This document shows positions 25,176 through 36,700 of a DNA stretch of 64,000 nt, piece after piece (the first letter of the stretch is position 1; each line of letters starts with the position of its first letter). Below the pieces are notes generated by a model. That model saw only the letters and a program-made list of their open reading frames with translations, had not been told where the DNA came from and searched no databases. The stretch covers positions 112,443,692 to 112,507,691 of the forward strand of contig JAMXBB010000004.1 in NCBI GenBank assembly GCA_024138015.1. Direction: 5' to 3'. Source of the stretch: Lumnitzera littorea (taxonomy: Eukaryota; Streptophyta; Magnoliopsida; Myrtales; Combretaceae). The translations under genes and the position numbers were made by a program.

Positions 25176-26462
25176 TTTCACAATGCTTTTGACGTTCAGT
25201 GTATCCTTGTTTCGTAGAAAACACTTTCCATATCCAATTCCATGCAATGTTTGTTGTATTGTATGGTTTATCACCAGTAAGGGCTATCACGGTATGTTCA
25301 TTTGTTAAGAGCTTAAATAAATAAATCTTTTACATCTGTATAAATATATTTTTCGTAAAATGTATAATCCATATTTAAAAATGTTTTTTCCTGTAATACC
25401 AGGAGGTGGATAGAAAAAGGAGTAATATTATACCCGGTGCCTTGACCAATAAATGAGAAATAATTTTTTTAGGCTAGAGTAAACAATTACATATATGTGT
25501 ATGTAATATATGTATACATTATGTGTATATATATTTATATATTGCATTTTTAATTAAGCATGTCTGTTTTTGTAAAAGTCCTTTCCAGTTGTCTAGTATA
25601 TGGGGTTGAAAGGAAAGATACGGGGAATTTAGCATGGATTCGTCTGTTTTTTCTGTTGGAAACAAACTCATGTTGCGTTATAAATGATGTTGTAAATGAT
25701 GTTGTAATGAGAATACATCCTATATATAGGTTTGCCAGTAGAGAAGAAAAATTATTTTTATGGTAAATATTACTCAAAGCCAGATTGTGTTGCTGTATCT
25801 TAGTATATCTTACTATTTTAGGAAGCCTACATTTAAAGTATATTAGGATGGACAACTTTCTAATTCCATATGGTTTTCATTTCTCCTTTGCTCCGTTTTG
25901 TATTTGAAAAGCTAGCAGTAGGTAAGTATAAAGAGATTTTTCATTTTCAATTACTATGTTCAAGCTTCATAGTTCCTTTGTAGGGTTTTTAGTAATCATT
26001 TCTAGTTTTTGTTTTTTTTGTTTTTTCTTAGCAACAAGGGATTATTTACATGTTTTACTTCTATACTGAAAAGACAAACTGAATCAATAAGAAATCAGTT
26101 GCCCCTGTGAATTCTTTAGTGGCATTGCATTTTTGGGTTGCAATGTGGTTTCAGGATCGACAAGAGTTTCTTCGTTTTCCTTTTTTTGTTTTTTATTGTC
26201 AATAGAGAGAATCATGCTATAATTGGCATGCATATTCTCTTTTTACAGCTTCATAATGAAATTGTCATTAACTTGCATGCCTGACTAAATGAGGTATCGC
26301 CATGCAAGCTCGTCGATACACGAGGTTGTGTCTATATAGACTTATTTATGGCCAGGCATGCTTTCACAAGTAGTTAATGAAACTGTCAGTAACTTTGTTT
26401 GGTGTTCATCTTTGCTTTCCTGCATCATTTCTCAGCAAATAGGGTTCGGCTTCAAAGGCAAG

Positions 26463-28024
26463 ATGGCAAATGACGTCAGCTCAAACTGGGAAACCTGCCT
26501 TCAAAATTGTGAAGATAATGAAGACACGGGAGAAGATGGAGAGCGAATTTTATATCTTGGGCAGTAAGTGCACGATGGACTTAATTCTTAAATGAAGCAT
26601 CTCTTTGACAATTACTAAATGATGATATATATTGTTCTAATTTTATTGTCCATACCGAGCAGTGGCGATCCTACAATGTTTGAGAGATACTGGAAACAAA
26701 TGGGTGACGAAACCACGACGACAATCCCTGGATGGAAATTTTTAAGTTATTTTTCAGATGGGGGGAATCTCTGCTGGTTTTTGCTGCCTGAACTCGCCAA
26801 GGAGATCAAACGGCTACACAGAGTAGTTAATAATGCGGTCACCCAGGATCGTTACATCATCGTTGGGACGGGATCCTTACAGCTATATCAAGCCGCGCTA
26901 TATGCTTACTCTTCAAGCAACTCCTCTGAACCCATGAATGTGGTAGCTGCTGCTCCATACTACTCTGTAAGTTCTGACTAATTAGTCTTCCTTGCATAAA
27001 ATCCATCATAGTAGTGTGAATGTGAATATTCATTCGAAAATTAAGCTCTGATATAGTCATGTGTCTACTCATACATTGTATTTTGCAGGCATATCCTGTA
27101 CTGACTGACTGTGTGAAATCAAGCCTATATAAATGGGCTGGCGACGCTCATAGTTTCAAGAGTGATGGCCCCTATATTGAGGTTGTAACCTCACCGAACA
27201 ATCCAGATGGCTCTATAAGGCATTCAATCGTCAACTGCAGTGAAGGAATGTTGATTCATGATCTTGCCTACTATTGGCCCCATTATACTCCAATTACATC
27301 TCCTGCAGATCATGATCTAATGTTGTTCACTGTATCCAAGGCCACAGGCCATGCAGGGACACGCATTGGGTAAGGTAGATCTAATTTTTGAAGAAATCTG
27401 ATATACCAATTGCTGTTCACTTTTGAATGACGTTGTTTCTAAGAAAACTATTATCGTGTTTCAGGTGGGCAATAGTCAAGGATAAAGAAATAGCTGAGAA
27501 AATGACAAAACACATAGATCTCACAACCATTGGGGTGTCAAGGGATGCTCAGCTTCGACCGGCGAAGATCTTGAAGGTGGTGTCGGACAGCTGTGAAGAT
27601 GGAGGGGAAAACTTCTTTAGTTTCAGTAACCGTCTCCTGACAGAGAGGTGGAAACGACTCGAAGAGGTGATTAACCAAAGCGGAATCTTCGGTCTACCAA
27701 AGTCTACTACAGGGTTCTGCAACTTCTTTGGGCGATCCTTTAAGACTCTATCAGGTACTTACCATTTTCACTGGAATTCTATTAAGAGATCGTTCATTTG
27801 GTTAATATCGCCCGGTTTTCAACCTCTTTTTTCCAGCTTTTGCATGGATAAAGTGCGAGGCCGACATTGAAGATCTTGAAGGCCTTCTCAAACAGCATAA
27901 AATATTGACAAGGACTGGAGAAAAATTTGGATGCAGTTCATCGTATGTCCGAGCAAGCATGGTGGACCGCGACAGCACCTTTGAGCTTTTCGTGAAAAGG
28001 TTATCACAGATTAAGGTATCCTAG
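26463..28024 (+). CDS. TAR2: Tryptophan aminotransferase, TAR2-like (copy 2, N-terminal anchor deleted)
   Basis: Exons 26463-26563, 26663-26966, 27089-27369, 27465-27754 and 27837-28024 join in frame, giving 387 residues. Exons 2-5 have exactly the lengths of copy 1 (304, 281, 290 and 188 bases). Exon 1 is 165 bases shorter. After M-A-N-D the sequence resumes at the V-S-S that is residues 60-62 of copy 1, so 55 codons holding the hydrophobic anchor are gone without breaking the frame. The PLP lysine (K219), 'SPNNPDG' and 'HDLAYYWP' are kept. One change lies in the cofactor loop: 'GTGSSQLYQ' of copy 1 is 'GTGSLQLYQ' here (L106). An in-frame ATG at 26358 could add 35 residues with a new moderately hydrophobic stretch. 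The enzyme is probably active in the cytosol, or has altered function if L106 matters. All introns are GT-AG. Confidence 0.88.
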
Positions 28025-28604
28025 ATCATATGATTCGGGAATGAACTTTGCATAATCATTAGAGCAAAGCTTCGTACAAAGAAGATTCATTCTTTCATTC
28101 ATGTGCAGCCAATTACAAAGAGTACAAATGAGATCAGTTCAGCGAAGCTAGCAATTATTGGCCACTTAATACCATATGCCTGATTAATACTTCAAGTAGT
28201 TGCTTTCGAGCTGATACAAAGTGTATAATCCTTGTACATTGTATACGTATGTAACTACATTGTAAATCTTCAAGAGCTAAGGATAGGTACTATTGGGTCA
28301 ACAATTTTCTTACATGTAATATGCAGAAGAAGCAATCAGTTGCAATTATCTTTCTATTTTTATTATCCGAAATGATAATTGCAATTTCTGCCATTGATGG
28401 TTGAATGATGATTTTAATCTCCAGTTGTTTGGTCCTGCTGAAGTCTAATTTTCAGGATCTTATGTCTATTAATCTTCTTTATTTATTTTGCAATTTTAAG
28501 ATCATTTTTGCAGTATCTGTATACTTATTAAGGCTTTGCATCATTAATTTAAGTAGCTCTTGATGCTCCTTAGATCTCAGCAAAGACAGGATAATTGACT
28601 CTGA

Positions 28605-28790
28605 GAGTGTGCCTTAGTGGATGAGGGGTCGTATTGTTACTTGAGCACCCCGAGTTCAATCCACACGAGTAGCACTACTAGGAAAGTATTGCCCTCGTGT
28701 GAATCCTTGAGGCCAAGCATGGATGATGTGCTGCCTTTGATTTACTTGGGAGATGCTGATTAGGGTTAAGCCCTTGATATCATCTAATTA
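28605..28790 (+). repeat. SINE-like stretch downstream of copy 2
   Basis: This is the partner of 24705-24890, with 'ccttagtggatgagg' and a B-box-like 'gagttcaatcc'. It belongs to the duplicated unit. I cannot decide whether it is a true SINE. Confidence 0.3.
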
Positions 28791-30792
28791 TAAGGGAAGT
28801 TTTCTAGATTACTTATAAGAAATCCTCTCTCAATAGTATGCGTATGACTTGATTTTCCCTTCTTTTGAATGCTACATCTTAAATATACATCCAACATAAA
28901 ATAATAGTTTTGTTTTTATATCATAGCATCATATGCCCATTAAATTTATAAATTTTCTATCAGAGTGAGTAAAACCATCTGCTTCGTCATAGAAAATAAT
29001 CCTATCAAGTACTCAATCAATCGGTCGCAACTCTAATTAAGGAAAAAAATCTTTGAGAACTTGAGCTATATCTAATCAATACATAACGAACGAAAAAAAG
29101 TATCTATCATAAATTCTAATCAAGAAAGAGTTAACTTAACACAAAAGGGGTAGCCGGTCGTCAGCTAAAAGATTCCTATTATAGTCCTATTCTACTATCT
29201 AGGTTAGGAGTCTATCTAACTGTCTAGTTTTTGTAGATTTTCCCCATGGTCAAACTGATCTACTTTCTACCTAATGCTAAAAAATTCGATATCTCTATTC
29301 CAAGACAACGATGAAATTTTTTAATTAGTATTGAAATGTAGTACTAGATATTAGTTTATTCTTTTCTTCTTGTCCGACAATATGGACACTGTCATCATCT
29401 ACAAAAAGATACTAGGTATGAATATATCTAATTTAATTTATTAAACCTCTGAATAAAAGAGATACCTTAATAAAATAGGAGTAGAAATGGATAATGCAAT
29501 AGGTCAATCCTAAATATATCCTTTTATCTATTCACAAAGTTGATGGCTCCCGCCTCTCCTCCTAATTTCAACATGTAATTGTATTAGGAGAGAGATCATA
29601 AGGCAGTTCTCCAGAGTTACCAATCAAATACATTTGAGAGATTTCCTTAAAATCACTCGATGAAATTATGAGCTCGAAATTTCAATCCCTACTTGGATGC
29701 GGAAGACAATTTGATGACCGCATTACCAAGGAACATGCCTCACTTGATGTAAAATAGCAAGAATAGCTCATCTTGTTTCAACATGACTATCATTTCTTTT
29801 GGCAGCATTTTGAAGGGCAATCTTAAAAATGGGTCAATACTAGCTCCTTGAAAACTTACTTCGTATCCTCTGAATCCTCCAAATCTATAATCACTGGTTG
29901 CTTCTCAAAGTTTGCAATCACATTAGGAAAATTGCTCAAACGAAAAGAGAGGACGAAGAATCCTGACATCCTTCCCTATGAAAGAAGGCAACATAAATTG
30001 CAGCGGCAGAACTCCTCAAACGAACGCAATCAACCACGCTTGACATTCTCGAGCAACAATGACACATGTAATAGTTAAGAACTAATGTACCGCTTTCACT
30101 AATCTGTTATAATTAACGAATACAGAAAGAAAATAACCCTCAAAACTGAAGGTATGTGGACGAATCTAAGATGACACGGACCTGACTCATAAAAGCATGC
30201 TAAGTCCAAGCATATTCCGGTGCATCGTACATGTGAAATACGAGCAAGCAATGCTAAATATATTAAGATGAGCCCAACCTCACGTCATTAGTTAATCATA
30301 GAATGCATTCTTATCTTGAAGATGATATTCCATCCATGATTGCTCCTCTTAACAGTATATGCCAAAGAGCAATAGCCACTGGCCAAGGAGAAAGAGACAA
30401 TGAGAAGCATCAGTGAGCAGCTCTTTGCGAATTAACATCAGATGTTTTCATAGCTTGAAAACAGCTCGAATGGACAATGATTCAGGCCCCATCGCTTGTA
30501 CATGGAGCAAATAAAAAGCAAGAACTCTTATTAGAACTTGAATTCCATTTAAATCAATATCTGGCTAATGTAAGTCCAGAAGAATATTTATACAACATAC
30601 AGGAGACACAGCAGACTTCAAGATTGACCCCAACATCGGCAAGAGAGATGGCATTATGACACGAGAAGAATGAGTCAGCTATAGCTACAAAATTTATCGG
30701 ATGAAATAATTTCAAATTTCATCTGGTAGAAGAGCACTGTGATCGTGGACTTGTCAGTCTGGGCTTGCAGCACATGATGCATGAATCTGGCT
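28791..30792. other. Intergenic between aminotransferase copy 2 and the AP-1 mu gene
   Basis: Frames at 29848-30078 (+) and 30477-30659 (+) show no known domain. The part next to 30792 is probably the 3' UTR of the minus-strand adaptor gene. The block 28980-29330 looks like old repeat DNA but I cannot name it. No RNA gene is seen. Confidence 0.4.
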
Positions 30793-33700
30793 TCATACTA
30801 GCCTTAGCTCATATTCACCTGCCACCGTAATATATCTCACCCATGGTAGAGCTTGATATCCGCTTTTCTCAATGATCTTAAGATAACGAACCTGCATAAA
30901 GCCAACCAAAGCATTCATAAATCATATTTCTTTTCGACATCTTAACCTTACTCAGTTTTAGGTGTACAGCACCCAATAGAAGAGACATGAGAACAAAACT
31001 TATGACAGAAAACATGCCATCTAAAAATATATACGCATAAAATCTGACGCCCCTTCTTTTCAGTACCATCCTATGAAGCATAGAGCAATAAAGAAGACAT
31101 TAAAAATAGAAAGCTTTACGCAGCCAGAGAATGCATGCCTGAATTCCAGAAACTGTGAAGTAAGGTATCTCAAACTTCACTCTGATAGGCGCCTTTTTCT
31201 CAGGAGCTGCATCTTCATTGGTGACGCTGGGAAGGCTAAACTCTGCCCTCAACATGTACTCCTAAACATTAATTGTCATAGGACAAGAAACAGAAAATGA
31301 GCCACTTGTGCTAAACAGCAAAAACAGATCGGCAGTGAATTGGAAAAGTAACAAGGAATTTACATCATTTCCTACCTTGTTGCCAGGAAAAGATCTGATT
31401 TTCCAGACCAATGCATCATCCTCAGGAGCATATGAGGCAGATCCCATTGATGTACGAATATTGGGTCTTGTAGCATCCATTGGCACTGGCAACACAATTT
31501 CAACATTTGTTGCTGTGCTGCATCAAGATAAGAGAAGAAAGCATTGAAATATAAACATAAAAACAGCACACCAATCTACAAGTTTGAGCTTTTATACGAG
31601 TTAGTTGTACTCCAAATCAAATTCAATGGGATAAATCGAATAATCATCTGACTGCCTAAGTTAATTAACTCTATCGAGCTAATGAAGACCTTAAATAACC
31701 AATAGTAAAAGGTTCATCTAGGAGCCATAACAGACAAATGAGAGTTGTTCTTTTAGGAGCTAACACTCAACCAACTGCAATATCCTAAAGAAACAAGAAA
31801 AGATAAAGCCTAAATCAACATTTCCAAGGGATTGAGACAAATGCACTAATCAGCAAAACTAGCACTACAATAAGGATTTCTTTATTCATTTTGTCAACAC
31901 ACAAAAACTTATGCCTATAATTTTAACTTGGAAGCAGGATAAGACACACAAATGCTATAAAATATAAATTGCTATGAGCAGCTTGTTAAATCATTCTATA
32001 GTGGAGAATTCCTCACGTAATAAATCTTGAACGAAATTCAGAAATGCGTGGAGGGAATAGACATTCAAAAAGACGTAAAATTGAGTTAAGACAGCTAATT
32101 TACAGCATCAAATAACCCAGGATTTCTGATAGCATTTCCATTGCTAAAAGCATGCAAAATTTACCTGCGCTCCTTAAACTGGCTTCGAGCTTTTACCATT
32201 ATTTCAACACGACTTCTAGAATGCCTTTCAACTTGTGCTTCCACCCAAATGAGAGGTTTCACCTGAAACCATCACTAATAAGATATACTGGGTAAAACTA
32301 CATATTGCATTGACTTGGTGCAGCCTTTTGTGTAGATATGAGACTAGAGCAATTGCTCGATGTAAAAGTTCAAAGCTTATACAGGTGCTAAAACACTTAG
32401 CATAATGCATAAAAAATGACCAAAAAGAAAGTACAAAAATCTGCATAGTGAGGCCATAATGTTACTTCAAATGGCAAATGCTTATTATTTTCCATTCCAA
32501 GTTCACGAAATTGAGTTTACATGGACAAGAAGAAACCCTACATTATTGGATAATAACAGAGAAAATATGTAATTGATAAATAGCAAAATGTGCTGAATAT
32601 CCACATCCATCTGAGTGAAGAGTGATTGGCTATCTCCCAATATACTTTAGAAAAAGATTATCTCAAGGGACTATGAGATTGACTCACATGATAAGTGGTG
32701 ACAAAATCATTTGATAACTTGACTAGCAATATAAAATTGAATGCAGGCAAGATAGAACATCCAATTTCAAGTTAACAAGCATGGCTTTTAGTAAGCTATT
32801 CGTATAAATAGAAGAATGGATCTTGACAAGACAATGTTTGAATTACAGACAACAGAATCTCATATTTCAATCACTTCTTGCAGAAGTGCTGTTGATAAAG
32901 CCAATGAAAAAGGAAATACACCAAGATATAATCTAATCATCCAGGAATAAGATTACCTGTGTACCAAGCCTATAGGTCATCAGATCAAAGGAACCATCAG
33001 GAGGAATAAAAGATATTGTCCGATCATTTTCAAACCGAGCCAGTCGCACACATCTGAGGAGGTAAGATTATGGTGAGAACATGGACAATAAACTAAAAGC
33101 TAGAGCAGTAAACTAAAACTAAATTCAAAAACCAGCAGATTATAAAATTACATACTGATGGAACTTGATATCATCTAGATCAATGGCCTTTCCTTTGGTT
33201 GTTCGACCTTGTGCTTCCAGAAGTACTCTATCATTCAATCCAAGCTTACATTCGGGCATGCCACTATGGAGAAAATTTGTAAGACATTGGACTAAACAAG
33301 AGAATCATGTGTTCTCTCTGGGAGATGGAGGAAAGTTTTCACGAGAAAGCATTAGGTAAAACTGAAGAAATTATGCAGACATGAAATCAAACAAAAAAAA
33401 TTATCCCTGAAGCTTCCTCTATGGTCCTACACACTCTACCCAAAAACTGGCAATTTTAACTTCCACAAATTCTACAGTAAAGCCTGTGAATCATAGAGAG
33501 AGATCTTGTTCAGGATAGAGTCACAACAGCTGCATATCTTATATACCCCACATACCCTAGAAGAAATATGTGTTATATGAGTTTATCCAGTTACTGGATC
33601 GAATCTGTGGTTGTTATTACAAAATTTCTTTTGGAAGAAACAAGAAGAATGCGTAACGATCTACTAGCACTAATATAAGCAATGATAAGAAAAAGGACAT

Positions 33701-36700
33701 ACTGAAAGAAAACCTAAAGCTATCACAGCAAGATTACTTCTGAGGAAATGAATATCAAAGCTCTGATTAGGAATGATGGCAACCTATCCCTCCACCTGCA
33801 AGAATAGCAGAATCAAAAGAGGAGGCACCTAATAAGTTTACTCAAACTCCACCCAACCTAAGGGCTAGATGGAGCCCGCCACCCTGTTTCGTGTGCAGAA
33901 ATGTGAACCCAGCCACCCCAAGTGGTGGCACCCAACAAACAAAACATTTGGTATGGGAATCAGCTTGAGGAGGCAGCAAGCACCTCCCCAAACTAGACTT
34001 GGGGGCTGGGTTCAAGCCCTGCCCAAAACCGCTGAGCTGCAGTTCAACTTTACACTGAACCATGACCAGCCCAAGCCTAAAGGCTCAACAGTTCAATAGC
34101 TCATGAACCCACTCTCCATTATTTTTCTAATTTCTTTGCCAAAATACGTTTTAATTTTTTAATTTTTCCCCACAATATTTTGACGTATATTATGCATTAC
34201 CAAAATGTTCAAGATGGAAAGTGCAAAATTAGATAAAACAATAAAAACTAAAGTAGATTTGGATCCCTTCATATTTTATGAAATTGATTATTCCATTTAA
34301 TTGATACACTTCTTTTTATCAGCAGGCAATTTTAATTAAAAGGATATGCAAAATGCAAATTGTTTTTAAGGCCATTAATCATCTAATAATTCAAGAGAAA
34401 GATAAACGCTTCCATTTTTAATTAAGTTTATTGATAGTGAAGAAAATAATTATAAGATTAATAAGAAAAACACCCCTCATCTATCAAGATTAAATAATGA
34501 TGTTGGATATATATTGTAAACTATGAAAATGATGTTCTTTCATTTTTTTGTCTTTTTAAATTTTTGACGTACTAAATAGGCAAGTTGAACTACTAATTCA
34601 TCAATCCAGTTCATAACAAGCCAATTTGGTGGATATACATGAATGAACCGCTATGATCCGCCAAGCCCGCTCAGAGGGCTTGGTCCAATTTATTGAACCA
34701 TTGAGCCAGTTTACAAGAAAAAACCAACTCTTCCCTAAGTCTACCTCAAACAACAGCACATGAAGAAAGGCGGCTAGGCTTGACTAATGACCTAATCAAG
34801 CAATCGTTCCATGATATGTTAGACTGAAATTTTCTACTTATGATGGCACCATAGACCGACTTAGTTGATCAATAAGATGCAAATAATTTTTTGTCAACCA
34901 GATCGCATTGGAGATCAAATGTCGAGTTGGCTTCCCACCTTATGGGTGAGAGGTGCATACGAAGTATTACAAGGATGCTCATGGAGAACCCTATGCAACA
35001 TAGTCTCATTTTAAGCATCTTGTAACTTGAGACTTGGGATAACCTACTAGGCAAATTAGTGAAATTGTACTGAACATGTCCATAAAGGAGTATCAAAGAA
35101 AGTTTTAGTAATTGCTAACCAAAGTTCCCATTGTGCCCATCCAGCAGCAGGTCTCCATATTTATGGCGGGATTAACAAAGGCAATTAAAGTAGAAGTGAA
35201 GGTTCAAAATCCACATAATTAGTCATTGCAATAATTTTAACATGTGCTTAGGAAAGGAGACTACAGATATTAAAGAGAGAGATACTGGAAAACTACCTAG
35301 GAAGGGCACTTGGTATTGTTGGCAATCAGAAGGGAGGATCAAGTGCTGTTGGTTTGAGTATAGATCTTAAACCAATGCCTTATATCCATTGTTTGAATGA
35401 GATAGAAATAGCAGAGTGGTGTCCCAGGGGTCTATGCTTCAATTTTCACAAGCCATTCAGCCACAAATATCGATGCAATAAGCTGCTTGTATTGGAAGTT
35501 GAGGACACATGTATGGACACCCAAGCACCAAATGATTCAGAATTCAATAATCACATTTTGTTTAAGCTTGAGGACAAGCTCAATGTCAAGGGGAGGGCAA
35601 TATTATGGACTTGATTCTAGAATAACTAGATCAGAAAATAAAATATTTTATCATTATTCTTATTTTGTTATTTTATTTTGTTTTCTAGATTCATGATTAT
35701 AAAAGGAGATATCATTAGATTTATAGATATCCTTTGTTTTTGGCAAGTTAAGTCATAAAGCTTGTACAAATAAGCTATTACCCTTGAAGAGTAAAACAAG
35801 CCAAAAGTCATTGTCTTTTCATTATTACAATTTATGAGATCAAGGGTTCTATAACTCTTAACTCTAATCCAATTTTCTCTATAGGTTCTACCAAGAAAGG
35901 ATGGAATCTAAACAAAGGCATGAATTTTCTGTTAATTGCCTCTTACCTAGATCCCAACTCCAGGCCTATAAAAGCTACTAACATGTCATAATACAGAAGA
36001 TGAAGGTTAAAACTCAACACATATATCCAATTGCCATTCTCAAACAGTAGTACCCCTATCAGTCAAAATGATCATAAAAATGAAACTAGCCCTCGATTAA
36101 GCTTATCTTTCAATTCAGATAAAAGAGGCACCATCTTCCACATGTAAATTCTACTAGGTCAAAGCTGCAGCTTTCTCAACACATTTTACTCCTTAATAGT
36201 AACTTTTACCTAAATATATTCTCCAAAATAAGTATATAGCTCTAATTATTTGTCTCATGCTAGTCATAAGATGAATTATACAAATTTTTTGTCAGCAGAA
36301 AGATTTCTTAATTGCACCATGTGCCCATGCCTGTTTAAAATTAGTTTATCTTGTGCTGATAGCCTTAGGAAACAGCATTCGTGAGATTTGAACTCGGTGC
36401 ATCATAGAATTCTCCATATGAGTTGACAAAACTTAACCATTAAGCCAGCTTCTTGAAGTTAAAATTTCCACGACCTTTTATGAATAAACCCAGACAAAAT
36501 AAGTTAAGAACTATCCAGCTGCAGATCACCAAAAATGTTCTTGTTTTCCAAAATGCTGTGGAAGACATGGTTTAGTATAAAGTGAATGCACTGCAAAGCA
36601 GTAGATGGATTGTGCACCTTAGATACGTCCTCATCTTGAGTGCTCCAACAACCTCTGAACGAATTATCTGCCCATTGCTGTTGACAAGTATATTTACACT

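Larger units (their letters stand above)
24136..25190. other. Spacer between the two aminotransferase copies
   Basis: It contains the probable 3' UTR of copy 1 to about 24660, a SINE-like stretch (24705-24890) and the dispersed repeat at 24890-25175, in which a 'taagrcc.acc.aa..aggattttata' unit occurs twice (25055 and 25124). No gene is seen. Confidence 0.5.
25190..28790 (+). repeat. Tandem duplication, unit 2 (contains aminotransferase copy 2)
   Basis: It is homologous to 19317-24890 across upstream DNA, all five exons, the introns and the 3' flank. Introns are shorter (60-120 bases against up to 850 in unit 1). Exon 2 of the two copies differs at 9 of 101 residues by my count, so the duplication is fairly recent. 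Confidence 0.75.

Noticed and set aside
29848..30659. Two short open frames between the aminotransferase and AP-1 mu genes
   Set aside because: No domain, no splice partners, and part probably lies in the 3' UTR of the minus-strand gene.
33842..34099. Two overlapping open frames in the AP-1 mu intron
   Set aside because: Both come from the GC-rich repeat, and no protein motif is present on either strand.
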